Positions 53,602 through 63,503 of a DNA stretch of 64,000 nt are shown one piece after another. Made by a program: the position numbers and the translations under genes. Source of the stretch: Streptomyces sp. SM10 (GTDB lineage Bacteria; Actinomycetota; Actinomycetes; Streptomycetales; Streptomycetaceae); the NCBI RefSeq assembly GCF_002910915.1, contig NZ_NEUF01000194.1, positions 34,514-98,513 on the forward strand, written 5' to 3'. How positions within the stretch are numbered: position 1 is the first letter of the stretch; the number at the start of each line of letters is the position of its first letter. The notes under the pieces were generated by a model that saw only the letters and a program-made list of their open reading frames with translations, did not search any database and was not told the DNA's origin.

Positions 53602-54211
53602 ATACAGTCCTCGTGTCTCCTCATGGCGCTGCGGATCAGACCGGTGGAACGCTAACGTGAAGTGGGCCCGAGAACGCCGTGACAGGGCCCGGCAAATGCG
53701 TGACAGCGCCCGGCACACGGCAGAGAGATGCCTACGTTCGCCGAACCACGCGCTGCGGTCCCGCCAGCCCCGGCGGCCCCGGCGGCCCCGTGAGAACGCC
53801 GCCCCCAGCAGCGGCTCGGGGTCGACGTCGTCAGTGCGCCGACGGCGGAGCCGACCGGGAGCAGGACGATGGGGGCGGGGATGCTCAGACCGGCGCGCCC
53901 AGTCTCAGCCCGGGCAGGACGCCCTCGGGTCTTGGGCACCGCGGGTGCAGAGAAACCAGGAACGTCTCGCCGGCCATGAGCAGGAGTCGTGGGAGCATCC
54001 ATGACCTTCCCACGGAGCCGGTACCGGAAAAGACCCAGGTCACAGCCACACAAGGCTTGTCGCGCCTGCCCCAAGCGCCACGTTCGCCGCACTCCCGCGC
54101 GGCGAGCGCTGCACGGGAAACCGCCCCAGAAGAACGCGTTTCCCCAGGTCAGAACGATCCTGTGCCCCCCTCGATCCGACTCGCAGGGGATCGTCATCAA
54201 CAGCGGATCCG
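53602..54211. other. Intergenic stretch, no gene recognised
   Basis: About 610 bases lie between metP and the decayed binding-protein gene. A minus-strand frame covers most of it but is Cys/Arg/Gly-rich and unlike known proteins. The short direct repeat GTGACAG(G/C)GCCCGGCA near 53680-53718 lies in the probable metP promoter region. Confidence 0.4.
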
Positions 54212-54785
54212 CTAGCCGGCGTTGATCGTCGCCTTCGGTATGGAGATGCCAGGCACGTGGTACCTCTTCAGGACCTTGAGGTAGGTGCCGCCGTCCATGA
54301 GGGACTGCACCACCACCTGGATGGAACGTGACAGCCGCGCGTCGGACTTGGACACCCCTATGCCCATCGGCGAGGGGCTGTGAGGGCCGACCGCCTTGTC
54401 GCCCGTGAGGGTCGAGAAGACCTGTCCGTCATCTGTCGTCGAGGCGACCCACGCGGCCGTCACCTCGTCCAGGTAGTCGGCGACGACGCGTCCGCTGCGC
54501 AGTGCGCTGTCATCTGCTTGCTGCCTACGCTGGTGAACATCTCGAAGGGGGATAGGGCAGATCGGTGGCCACCCACACCACGCCACTCCTGCGCGTCTGT
54601 TCGCCCAGCCCCGCGTGCAGGGCCGGGTCGGACTTCACGAGGACACCGGGGATCACCTCGACGGAAGTCGCCTCGGCGGATGAAGAGCCGGCCTCGTGAT
54701 CGCCACCACAGCCGGCCAGTGCGAGCGAGCCGATGAGGATCAGGGAAATGGGGCCGAGGGTGCGCGTGCGCCCGTTTCTGGGCAT
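54212..54785 (-). pseudogene. Amino acid ABC substrate-binding lipoprotein, deleted and frameshifted
   Basis: One minus-strand frame gives an intact lipoprotein signal (lipobox LAGC) and a mature start ending SGVVWVATDLPYPP. A second frame continues FEMFTSVGSK in register, and after a missing middle part a third gives LRSGRVVADYLDEVTAAWVA to GISIPKATINAG and a stop. These match the beginning and end of the intact binding protein at 60298-61254 (RVRVATDVPYPPFEMFVSEG, LRSGKVVADVATKPAAGWTA, ASIAVKEATRNA). About 100 central residues are lost. It is a degenerate paralogue from a local duplication. Confidence 0.8.
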
Positions 54786-54918
54786 GACAGTTGCTTCCGC
54801 GAGCGGGAAGGTCCGGGGCAGCGGTGGCCACCGAACGCATCGGAGGTGCGGTGTTTCCTCTGGCGAGGCGGGTGGGACGGCGCCGAAGCGCGGTGTGTTC
54901 CGGCAGGCGGGTCCCGGT

Positions 54919-54939
54919 GCGTGGGTCAGCGGCCCACGC
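54919..54939. terminator. Short hairpin after rpiR-type gene
   Basis: GCGTGGG and CCCACGC form a 7-bp stem with a 7-nt loop six bases past the stop of the regulator on the minus strand. Confidence 0.5.
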
Positions 54940-54944
54940 TTCGG

Positions 54945-55817
54945 TCAGACCAGGCCCACGCGCTGCGCGACGTCCTCGCCGAGCCGCAGGCGCTGGTGTG
55001 CGGCCTCGCCCAGCGAGACGATGACCGCCGCCACGACGGTCTCGATGACGGCCATCGTGGGGACGAGGCTGTCGTAGGGGGATGGGGACGTGACCTGGCT
55101 CGGCAGGACGACCTCCGCGTGCGCGGTAGCCGGGGAGAGCCAGGTGTCGGTGAACAGGACGACCTTCCCTCCCTGCTCGCGCACGAGTTGGGCCATGGCG
55201 ACCTTGTCCTCCTCGTAGCGGCGGTAGTCGAAGACGACGAGCACATCGCGGCGGGTCAGTGCGGCCAGCACGGACGTGCGTTCCACATCACGGTCCGGCA
55301 GAAACATGACATCGTCGCGCAACTGCATCAGATGCAGACCGAGGTACTGCGCCAGGAGGTGCGTGAACCGCCCGCCGGCGAGGACGATCCGCCGTTTGGG
55401 ATCCGCCAGCAGTTGGGTGGCCCGGTTGACGTCATGCGGCGGGAGCTCCGCGAGGCTCTGGGTGAGTGCCGTGGCGAAGAGCCGGCTGCCGAGCTGCAGC
55501 AGTGACTGGTCGCTGTCGTCCTCGTCCCCCGACGTGGTGTGCACGGCGGATTCGTACAGGGAGAGCGGGGACGCGCTGCGCTCGTCGAGTTCGGTACGCA
55601 GGGCCGCCTGGAAATCGGGATATCCCCGGAAGCCGAGGCGTCCGACGAACCGGAGGACGGTCGGCGCGCTGACCGCCGCCCGCTCGGCGATCGTCGCGAT
55701 CGTCTCGAATCCCGCTGCCGGATAGCCGGCCAGCATGACGCGGCCGACCTTGCGCTCGGCAGGGCTGAGCTCGCCCAGCTTGAGCCTGATCTCGTCGGCG
55801 AGCGTGCCAGAAGCCAT
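54945..55817 (-). CDS. MurR/RpiR-family transcriptional regulator
   Basis: The 290-residue protein has an N-terminal HTH_6 domain (LSPAERKVGRVMLAGYPAAG, IAERAAVSAPTVLRFVGRLG FRGYPDFQ) and a C-terminal SIS domain (RIVLAGGRFTHLLAQYLGLH, LVVFDYRRYEEDKVAMAQLV, GKVVLFTDTWLSP). SIS domains usually bind phosphosugars, but actinobacterial RpiR proteins also control amino acid and peptide loci. It is the local regulator of the cyanophycinase, M20 and ABC genes that lie immediately upstream in the same direction; 129 bases separate it from the cyanophycinase stop. The ligand is unknown. Confidence 0.92.
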   Translation of the reverse strand: MASGTLADEIRLKLGELSPAERKVGRVMLAGYPAAGFETIATIAERAAVSAPTVLRFVGRLGFRGYPDFQAALRTELDERSASPLSLYESAVHTTSGDEDDSDQSLLQLGSRLFATALTQSLAELPPHDVNRATQLLADPKRRIVLAGGRFTHLLAQYLGLHLMQLRDDVMFLPDRDVERTSVLAALTRRDVLVVFDYRRYEEDKVAMAQLVREQGGKVVLFTDTWLSPATAHAEVVLPSQVTSPSPYDSLVPTMAVIETVVAAVIVSLGEAAHQRLRLGEDVAQRVGLV

Positions 55818-55946
55818 CGTGAAATTCCCTTTCCGGGCCGCGAGGGCCTTGTCGGCGAAGCCTACCGGGCCGCCGGTCCCCGAATATGCTCAAAGGTCCA
55901 CGGGAGACACCGGCCGGCCCCTGCCGGGTTGCCCCGCGCTCCGTCG

Positions 55947-57239
55947 CTATGTGGGGTCGATGGACACATGCAGCGCGATCAGCGTGGTCGCTTCGGTGCC
56001 GTCGCTCGTCAGGGCGGTGAAACGCCGGTCCTTGGCGAACGTCACGGTGAATCGCGGTCCGGACTCGTAGGTGGACGCGGTGGCCTCACGCTGCCCGGCC
56101 GACGAAGCCAGGGCGCGTGCCGTACCCAGGAAGCTGTACGGGACGCCGTCGGCGTTGGCCAGGGAGTAGAACACGTCGTTGTTCTCGGGCACCGCGGTTC
56201 GCCCCTGCGGATGCAGGCGCGTTCTGTCCGCGGCGGGACGCACACGCCAGTGCCGGGGGTCGTAGCGGTCACCGTCGGTGAGGTAGCTGTAGTCGGCCCC
56301 GGTCAGTGACCAGCCGGCAGCTCCCTCGCGGGTGCGGGCGTGTCTCAGGTCGAACACGGCGAGGCCCTGAGGACCCACGACCTGCATGCTCTCGTCGCGG
56401 GAGCCGACGTGTTCCACGACGAGAGCGGTGTTCTCCTCCAGTGCGTAGACACGCTGGTGGCCGGTGTCGGCGGCCAGTCGCAGCGAGCGGCCTTCGCGGC
56501 CCGACGTACCGGTGTGGGTGTCCAGCAGGCCTGAGCGCAGGAAGCCGAAGCCGCCCTGTGGCAGGTAGCCGAGCTTGGACGCGTCCTCGAAGTAGCCGGC
56601 ACGACTGCCGTCGCGCAGGCCCTCGTAGGACTCCCCTCCGGTGATCATGTCGGTGCCGGCCATGATCTGGGCTCCCGCGCTCGACCCCGCGACCACCGCC
56701 CCGCGCGCGAGCTTGGCACGGATGGCTGCCAGTACCTTGGAGTCGGTGTGGGCCGCGCCGTGCATCAGGCTTGTCACGTAGCGGTACTGGTCACCGCCGC
56801 CGAAGAAGAATCCGGTCATGCCGTTGATCTGCTCGACGAGGCGGTCCGAGTCCGCGGCGGCGACGTGCTCGATGTCGACGGGGATCCACTGCGCGTCAGC
56901 CGCGCCGTGCCGGGTGAAGAGGTCGGCGTAGTAGGCGCCGTTGCAGGCGGAGTTCGAGCACGTGGCCGGATCACCGGCGTGGGGGTCCTGACTCTCCGGC
57001 ACGGAAGCGGCGGTCAGCACACCGATCCGCGCGTGCCCCTTTCCGCCGGCCCGGTCGATGATCTCGCCGTACACCTGGTCGTTGTCGTCCTTCAGCCCTC
57101 CGCCCACCAGGACGAGCGAACCGGCGGAGCGGTGGTCAGGTGCGGGATGTGCCACGGCCGTCGGTGCGGCGGCGAGGGCCAGCAGGAGCGCGGTGCTTCC
57201 TGCCAGGACTGTGCGGCCGGCTCTGCTCGGAACACGCAT
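55947..57239 (-). CDS. cphE: Secreted cyanophycinase (peptidase S51 family)
   Basis: Cyanophycinase cuts multi-L-arginyl-poly-L-aspartate into beta-Asp-Arg dipeptides. The 430-residue precursor has a Sec signal peptide (residues 1-30, ending AVA-H), so it acts outside the cell like CphE of Pseudomonas. The S51 core shows SLVLVGGGLKD, TGFFFGGGDQYRY (residues 142-154) and the nucleophile elbow VVAGSSAGAQIMAGT (Ser187). GGFGFLRSGLLDTHT carries the later conserved Asp/His. A C-terminal extension of about 150 residues is unassigned. ATG 57239 follows GGAGG. The M20 hydrolase gene lies 127 bases upstream. An S51 peptidase with another substrate is possible. Confidence 0.87.
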   Translation of the reverse strand: MRVPSRAGRTVLAGSTALLLALAAAPTAVAHPAPDHRSAGSLVLVGGGLKDDNDQVYGEIIDRAGGKGHARIGVLTAASVPESQDPHAGDPATCSNSACNGAYYADLFTRHGAADAQWIPVDIEHVAAADSDRLVEQINGMTGFFFGGGDQYRYVTSLMHGAAHTDSKVLAAIRAKLARGAVVAGSSAGAQIMAGTDMITGGESYEGLRDGSRAGYFEDASKLGYLPQGGFGFLRSGLLDTHTGTSGREGRSLRLAADTGHQRVYALEENTALVVEHVGSRDESMQVVGPQGLAVFDLRHARTREGAAGWSLTGADYSYLTDGDRYDPRHWRVRPAADRTRLHPQGRTAVPENNDVFYSLANADGVPYSFLGTARALASSAGQREATASTYESGPRFTVTFAKDRRFTALTSDGTEATTLIALHVSIDPT

Positions 57240-57366
57240 GACTGATACCTCCAGGGGCGGAACGGGAAGGAAGGGGTGGTGTCCCCCGGCGGGCTCCGGC
57301 CGGGTCGGGGCGGCTTCTGTCGTCCGGACCGGAGCCGTGCGTCCGGGCGGTGGGACAACGGCTGGT

Positions 57367-58577
57367 TCAGTGGTTCCGGCTGTCACCCAGCTCGGCGATC
57401 AGTGCGGCGAGAAGGGCGACACGGGGTGCCACCGTGGTGGTGTCCAGCCATTCGTCCGGGCTGTGGTCACCGCCGCCCACCGGACCGAGACCGTCGAGTA
57501 CGGGAACTCCGGCACCGGCGATGAAGTTCGCGTCGCCCACGCCTCCGGTCGCCGCGGCACCGAAGGGGAGGCCGAGTTCACGGCCGATGGTCTGGGCCGT
57601 GCGAAGGATCTGCCGGGAGGCGCCGGTGTCCTCCATGGGGGGGCAGAGGTCGAGTTGCTCGACCCGGACGGTGGTACCGACGACGGCCGGGCGTGCGGCG
57701 ATGTCCTCGATCGCCTGCCGGGCCCGGTGGATGCCCTTGAGCGTGGCCGAGCGGACCTCGACGTGCAGTTCGGCCATCGGGCAGACGATGTTGGTCCTGG
57801 TGCCCGCGTGCACCATGCCTACGTTGACCGTCACCTCGTCCCAGTGGTCGTTGAGTGCTTGGAGGGCGACGGTGAGGTGGGCTGCCGCGAGAGCCGCGTT
57901 GGCGCCCCTTTCGGGTTCGATGCCGGCGTGGGCCGCCCGCCCGGTGACGGTGAGCTGGAAGTCGGCCACTCCCTTGCGGGCGATGACGACGTCCCCGTTC
58001 TCCCGGGCACACTCCAGGGCCAGGGCGTAGTGCATGCCCCGGGCGACGTCCTCGGTCACGGGACGGCTCGCCGGTGAGCCGATCTCCTCGTCGGGGACGG
58101 CCAGGAACACCAGCTCCGCGTACTGGTCGAGCCCGGCCTCCTGGAGTACGCCCAGCGCGGTGAGTCCGCAGACGAGGCCGCCCTTGTCGTCGCTCACCCC
58201 GGGCCCGCGGGCATGCGATCCGGTCAGGCTGAACGGCCTCGCCGCGGCGGTGCCGTCCTCGAAGACCGTGTCCATGTGGGCGGCGAGCAGGATCCTGCGT
58301 CCTCCCTCCCAAACCGACAGGGCGCCGCGCTTCCGACCCATCAGCAGGTCACCGGTTCTGCGGTCGCCCATCGGCGGCAGTCTGATGTGTTCCGTCTCGA
58401 AGCCGAGACCGTCCAGTCGCCGGCCGACGAGAGCGCCGACGCGGTCGACACCCGCCGGGCTGTACGAACCGGAGTCGACCGCGACGAGCTCGGCCAGTGC
58501 CTCGAGGTAGTGCGGCCCACGGGCCTGTGCCAGCGTCAACAGGTCAGCGGTGCGGCGCTGCCGGCCGGTGCGGGTAC

Positions 58578-58581
<4 letters not shown>
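57367..58581 (-). CDS. M20 metallohydrolase, carboxypeptidase G2-like
   Basis: The 404-residue cytosolic enzyme has the two-zinc M20A site: LLAAHMDTVFEDG (His102, Asp104), GPGVSDDKGGL (bridging Asp131), VPDEEIGSP (catalytic Glu165 and ligand Glu166), later ECAREN and a C-terminal GGGDHSPDEW His. The dimerisation domain sits at about residues 190-300. The family includes glutamate carboxypeptidase CPG2 and the cyanophycin-dipeptide hydrolase CphZ. Position between a cyanophycinase gene and an amino acid importer makes beta-Asp-Arg hydrolysis the best guess. Its GTG start overlaps the ATPase stop by 4 bp (GTGA), so it is translated with the transporter. Confidence 0.9.
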
Positions 58582-59335
<754 letters not shown>

Positions 59336-59339
<4 letters not shown>

Positions 59340-60295
59340 CGGTCCGACTCCTTCTTCCCGCGGCCCGGCAAGGAGACGCCCGCGAGCACTCTCCGCAGGG
59401 GCGAGGCACCGGTGCCGCGTGCGGTCCCCCGGCCGTAACGGCGTTCCATCCATGCCTGCGGGATGCTCAGCAGGCTCACCAGGGCCAGGTACCAGATGCT
59501 GGCGACCGCGAGCATCGGAATGACCTGGTAGTTCTGCGCGTACACGTCCTGGATGTTCGACATCAGATCGTGGGCCGCGATCACGGAGACCAGAGCCGTC
59601 ATCTTGAGCATGTTGATCGTTTCGTTGCCCATCGGCGGGATGATCACCCGCATGGCCTGGGGCAGGACGATCCTGCGCATCGTGAGAACAGGACGCATAC
59701 CCAGCGAGTGCGCGGCCTCCGTCTGTCCGACGTCGACCGACTGGATACCGGCGCGCACGATCTCGCTGGCATACGCGGCCTCGTTGAGGCCGAGGGCCAG
59801 GAGGGCGGCCACCGCAGGCGTCAGCAGGGTGTTCGTGTCGGCCTGGACGAACGTGACGTGCGTGAAGGGGATCCCGATCATGACGTTCTTGTAGAGCGCT
59901 GCCGCGTATCCCCAGAAGATGATCTGCACCAGCAGGGGGGTGCCGCGGAAGATCCAGACGAAGAGCGAGGAGAGCCCGTAGAGCACGGGGTTGGGCGAAA
60001 GGCGCATGACCGCGATGACGGTTCCGAGCCCAAGGCCGAGCACCATGGCGGCGACGGTCAGCCAGAGGGTCGTCGCCAGTCCGTCGAAGATGAGGTCGGC
60101 GAAGAGGAAGTGGCCGATGACGTCCCAGTGCAGGTTGGCGTTCTTGGCCAGGGAGCCGATCAGCCCGGCGACCGCGGCCACGGCGGCCACGGCGGCCAGC
60201 CAGCGGCCGTAGTGGCGGACGGGCACGATCTCGATGCCGGGTGGGGCCGAATCCTCGCGGGCATGGGCGTCGAGGGGAGAGGTGAGGGCGGGCAT
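59336..60295 (-). CDS. Polar amino acid ABC transporter permease
   Basis: This 319-residue membrane protein has five or six helices. The HisM/GlnP motif is GLATTLWLTVAAMVLGLGLG, FRGTPLLVQIIFWGYA, LNEAAYASEIVRAGIQSVDV and the EAA loop EAAHSLGMRPVLTMRRIVLP QAMRVIIPP. It is longer at both ends than usual (about 220-250 residues), with a cytosolic N-terminal extension of about 30 residues and a basic tail. Only one permease gene is present, so it should work as a homodimer. Its start lies two bases after the binding-protein stop. Confidence 0.94.
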
Positions 60296-60297
60296 GG

Positions 60298-61254
60298 TCA
60301 GTCCACCGCCGCGTTCCGGGTCGCTTCCTTGACCGCGATGGAGGCGACACCGTACTTCTCGTAGATCTTGGTGACGGTGCCGTCATCGAGGAGCGCCTGC
60401 AGTGCCTTCTGGACCGCGGTGGTGAGGCCGGGAAGCTTCTTGCTGACCGCTATGCCGTTCGGCGAGGCGTTGTAGCCGCCGGGAGCCTGCGGGTCCTCGA
60501 CGAGGTCGAATGCCTTGCCGCCGTCCGCCGTCTTCGCCGTCCAGCCCGCGGCCGGCTTGGTCGCCACATCGGCGACGACCTTGCCCGAGCGCAGCGCCAG
60601 CTGGGCGTCGGAGTCCTTGGGGTAGGTGGAGATGCTGATCTTCTTCTTGCCCGCCGCGGTGCACTTCGCCTGCGTCCCGGTCAGCAGCTTGAGCTGGTTG
60701 GTGGCGGCCTGCACCCCCACTCGGTTACCGCACAGGTCGGTCAGCGTCATGATCTTGTGGGGGTTGCCCTCCGCCACGAGGATGCCGGAGCCGGACTGGG
60801 AGTAGTCGACGAAGTCGACGACCTTCTGCCGCTCCTTGTTGTCCGTGATCGCCGACATGGCGACGTCGAACTTGCCCGCCTGAAGTGCCGGCACGATGCC
60901 GTCGAACTTCTGCGGGGTGAAGACGAACTCCACCCCGAGCTTCGCACCGATCGCCTGCCCCAGGTCATGGTCGAGACCGGTCAGTTCCTTGCTGCCCTCG
61001 CTGACGAACATCTCGAAGGGCGGGTAGGGGACGTCCGTTGCCACTCTCACCCTCCCGGACTTCTTGACGGCTTCGGGCAGCGCCTCGTGCAACGCCTTGT
61101 CCTTGGTCACCGTGACCCCGGCGACCCTTACCTCTGCGGTCGCCCGGCCCGCCGAGCCGTCGTCCACACCGTTGCTGCAGGCGCTCACCGCCATCAGTGC
61201 CACGACCGCGGTCACAGCTGCCGCGCCGACACGGCGGGGGGAGTTCGGCATCAC
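60298..61254 (-). CDS. Amino acid/peptide ABC substrate-binding lipoprotein
   Basis: The 318-residue precursor starts at GTG 61254 or ATG 61251, with GAGAGGG upstream. The lipobox is VSAC (about residue 26). The mature protein has the SBP_bac_3 pattern: RVRVATDVPYPPFEMFVSEG, GLDHDLGQAIGAKLGVEFVF, FDVAMSAITDNKERQKVVDF VDY, and a final LDDGTVTKIYEKYGV. These proteins carry polar amino acids such as Arg, His or Glu, and close relatives carry opines. An Arg- or Asp-containing ligand would fit the cyanophycinase genes. Compared with the family there is an extra N-terminal segment of about 35 residues (TVTKDKALHEALPEAVKKSG) that the decayed paralogue also has. Confidence 0.92.
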   Translation of the reverse strand: MMPNSPRRVGAAAVTAVVALMAVSACSNGVDDGSAGRATAEVRVAGVTVTKDKALHEALPEAVKKSGRVRVATDVPYPPFEMFVSEGSKELTGLDHDLGQAIGAKLGVEFVFTPQKFDGIVPALQAGKFDVAMSAITDNKERQKVVDFVDYSQSGSGILVAEGNPHKIMTLTDLCGNRVGVQAATNQLKLLTGTQAKCTAAGKKKISISTYPKDSDAQLALRSGKVVADVATKPAAGWTAKTADGGKAFDLVEDPQAPGGYNASPNGIAVSKKLPGLTTAVQKALQALLDDGTVTKIYEKYGVASIAVKEATRNAAVD

Positions 61255-61593
61255 GATCGATCCCTCTCAGAAGTCCTGCGGGGGAGGGACACCCTCCCCC
61301 TCTGACACGAGAGGAAGCTACAGGATGACCATCGATACGACTAGATGTAACGCCGGTTACAGCTCCACACACCACCGACGAAGCGCTACAGATTCACCAC
61401 ATTTTCGACTAGAAGCCTCACTACGTGCGCCCGTCGAGGCCTTCTCGGCGAACTCCGCATTACATCTTCCCGTAACAAGTAACTGCTTGTATGTTCCGCT
61501 ACTGCCGCCACTACTCGTCGTGAGAGGCGCCGCTCACGCCAGGAGAAGCGGCATGCCCCGTCCCTTCATGCAGTCCTGCACCCAGGAGCATCG
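61255..61593. other. Divergent regulatory region of the cyanophycinase locus
   Basis: The 339 bases between the transporter operon and the second cyanophycinase gene are markedly richer in A/T than their surroundings. They contain several GTAAC repeats: the palindrome at 61346-61361, then CGTAACAAGTAACT near 61471-61484, and ACAAG-CTTGT near 61475-61490. Both divergent promoters must lie here, so this is the natural target of the RpiR-type regulator. Confidence 0.55.
61346..61361. promoter_or_regulatory. Perfect palindrome, candidate RpiR operator
   Basis: TGTAACGCCGGTTACA is a perfect inverted repeat. It lies about 90 bases before the binding-protein start and 230 bases before the second cyanophycinase. 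Further GTAAC half-sites occur 120 bases away. Confidence 0.5.
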
Positions 61594-63033
61594 ATGACCG
61601 TGCACATGCCGAGCAGACCCCTGACCTCACTCCTCGTGATCATGGCCGCAGCCGCTGCGACCCTGGGCGTCAGCAGCCATCCCGCCCAGGCGTCCGCGGA
61701 CCGCGTCCGCCTGGGCAACGCCTCCGACGTCAGCCGCCCCAGCTGGTCCGGCCCTGCCTTCACCATGAACGGCGACGGGGCCGTGGTCGCCGCGTCGATG
61801 ACCAAGGCCATCAACGCCATCCGCGCGAACACCGGGAGCCTCGACGTCGTCGTGCTGGCGGGCTCGGCGCCTTCATCAGGCAGCGAGACGCCCGAATGCG
61901 ACACCATCACCGACCTCGGCGGCGTCAATTCCTGCACCACCTGGACGCTCACGGCCGCGTCCGACGGCAACAACACCCAGCTGAACACCGACATCCGCAA
62001 CGCGGAGTTCGTCTACTTCGCGGGCGGTGACCAGTGCCGTTACGCCGCGTGGAAGGGCACCGCCCTCCAGGCGTCCGTGCAGTCCGTCGTCGCCAAGGGC
62101 GGAGGCTCCGGCGGCGGCAGCGCGGGCCTGCACATCAACAGCTCTCTCGTCTACGACGCCTGCCGGGCCAGTGCCACCTCGGCGGGAGCGCTCGCCAACC
62201 CGTACGACAAGTCCGTCACGTTCACGACGGGCATGTTCAACTGGCCCGACTACGGGGACACCATCAACGACTCCCACTTCGTCGCCCGTGACCGGATGGG
62301 CCGGACCATGGCCTTCGTCGCGCGAGCCATCAAGGACGGCCTCACCAGCCAGGGCAAGGCGTGGGGGGTCGGCGTCGACGAGGGCGGCAGCTCGCTGTTC
62401 ATCGACAAGAACGGGCTCGCGACACTGAGCGGCGGCAACGCCTACGTGGTGCTCGGCGACCACCAACCGGAACAGGCCACAGCCGGGAAGCCTCTGACCT
62501 ACTCCGACTTCAAGATCTGGCACCTCACCGCCGGCCAGACCTTCGACTTCAAGAATCGCCCCACCTGCGGCTACTACAAGCGCAGCGTCACCAACGGTGT
62601 CGCGCAGTCCAACCTCTACAACGGCACGCCGGAAACCGGTTGCGGCTCCCAGGGGGGCGGCGGTTCGACCGTCCAGGAGAGCGAGCCGAACGACTCCCGG
62701 TCCGCGGCCGACGACGTCTCCGGCCGCGCCCGGCCCCTCACCGTCACGGGTGCGCTGACCACCACGTCCGACCGCGACTACTTCTCCTTCACCCTGGCCT
62801 CGGGCCAGAGGGCCACAACGACCTGCGCGGTCCCCGACGCCTACGACGCCGACGTCTACCTGCTCGATTCCTCGGGCGGTACCGCGGCCCGGTCCGTCAA
62901 CAACGGCCGCGGCGTGGACGAGGCGGTCTCCTACACCCGCACGGCGTCCGGCAGCGGGACGTACTACCTGGAGCTGGAGTCCTACTCCGGATCGGGTTCG
63001 GCCGCCTACAGCTGCGGCCTCGCCCTGTCCTGA
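61594..63033 (+). CDS. Secreted cyanophycinase-like protein with PPC domain
   Basis: The 479-residue precursor starts at ATG after CAGGAG and has a Sec signal (residues 1-34, ending AQA-S). The S51-like catalytic part (about 40-345) has VVVLAGSAPSSGSE, VYFAGGDQCRYAAWKG and the elbow GGGSGGGSAGLHIN (Ser176). A Gly/Ser linker leads to a bacterial pre-peptidase C-terminal (PPC) domain, about residues 358-479 (ESEPNDSRSAADD, DRDYFSFTLASGQ, YYLELESYSGSGSAAYSC). PPC domains bind or position secreted enzymes on insoluble substrates, which suits granule-like cyanophycin. It differs strongly from the first cyanophycinase and is not a recent duplicate. It is divergent from the transporter operon. Confidence 0.85.
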   Translation: MTVHMPSRPLTSLLVIMAAAAATLGVSSHPAQASADRVRLGNASDVSRPSWSGPAFTMNGDGAVVAASMTKAINAIRANTGSLDVVVLAGSAPSSGSETPECDTITDLGGVNSCTTWTLTAASDGNNTQLNTDIRNAEFVYFAGGDQCRYAAWKGTALQASVQSVVAKGGGSGGGSAGLHINSSLVYDACRASATSAGALANPYDKSVTFTTGMFNWPDYGDTINDSHFVARDRMGRTMAFVARAIKDGLTSQGKAWGVGVDEGGSSLFIDKNGLATLSGGNAYVVLGDHQPEQATAGKPLTYSDFKIWHLTAGQTFDFKNRPTCGYYKRSVTNGVAQSNLYNGTPETGCGSQGGGGSTVQESEPNDSRSAADDVSGRARPLTVTGALTTTSDRDYFSFTLASGQRATTTCAVPDAYDADVYLLDSSGGTAARSVNNGRGVDEAVSYTRTASGSGTYYLELESYSGSGSAAYSCGLALS

Positions 63034-63127
63034 CGTACCGAATGAACCGTCCGGCGTCAGGCGTGCCCGGCGGAACCACCCGCGGGGTCAGCGCGGCGTG
63101 AGACCCGTCGGCCGTGCGAGGGCCTGA

Positions 63128-63502
63128 TCCCCGACGCGGACGGCGGCCTCACCGGTCGTCTCCTCGCCGCAGGCACGGGACCGCCGCAGGGGAGCCGTCG
63201 ACGCCGTCAACCAAGCCGGACTCCAGCTCACAGCCCTGAGGGAGCCCGCCTGTGCGGACCTGACCGTGGGCGCGGGCAAGGACGCCGGGCACCGCATCCT
63301 CGGGCTCCCCCACCGCCCCGCCGCCGTGTTCTGCGCCGACGACCTGCTTGCCCTGGGCGTACTCCAGGCGCTGTACGAAGCCGGGCTGAAGGTGCCGGAG
63401 GATCTTGCGGTGGTCGGCTACGGCGACATCGAATTCGCCGCGTCCGCCGTCGTCCCGCTCACCTCGGTGCGCCGGCCTGCCGTGGCGATGGGCCGGCAGG
63501 CC
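63128..63502 (+). pseudogene. LacI-family regulator, C-terminal fragment
   Basis: An open frame translates VDAVNQAGLQLTALREPACA, then GLPHRPAAVFCADDLLALGV LQALYEAG, then VPEDLAVVGYGDIEFAASAV and PLTSVRRPAVAMGRQA. This is the C-terminal sugar-binding half of a LacI repressor (AVFCADDLLALGVL, VPEDLAVVGYGDIEFA). There is no DNA-binding domain, and the frame is preceded by a stop at 63125-63127. At 63503 the sequence changes abruptly to another gene. It is non-functional. Confidence 0.8.
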
Positions 63503-63503
63503 G

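Noticed and set aside
53652..54200. 182-residue minus frame with a stretch APIVLLPVGSAVG like a creatininase start
   Set aside because: The rest is Cys/Gly/Arg-rich and unlike that family; a single short match is not enough.
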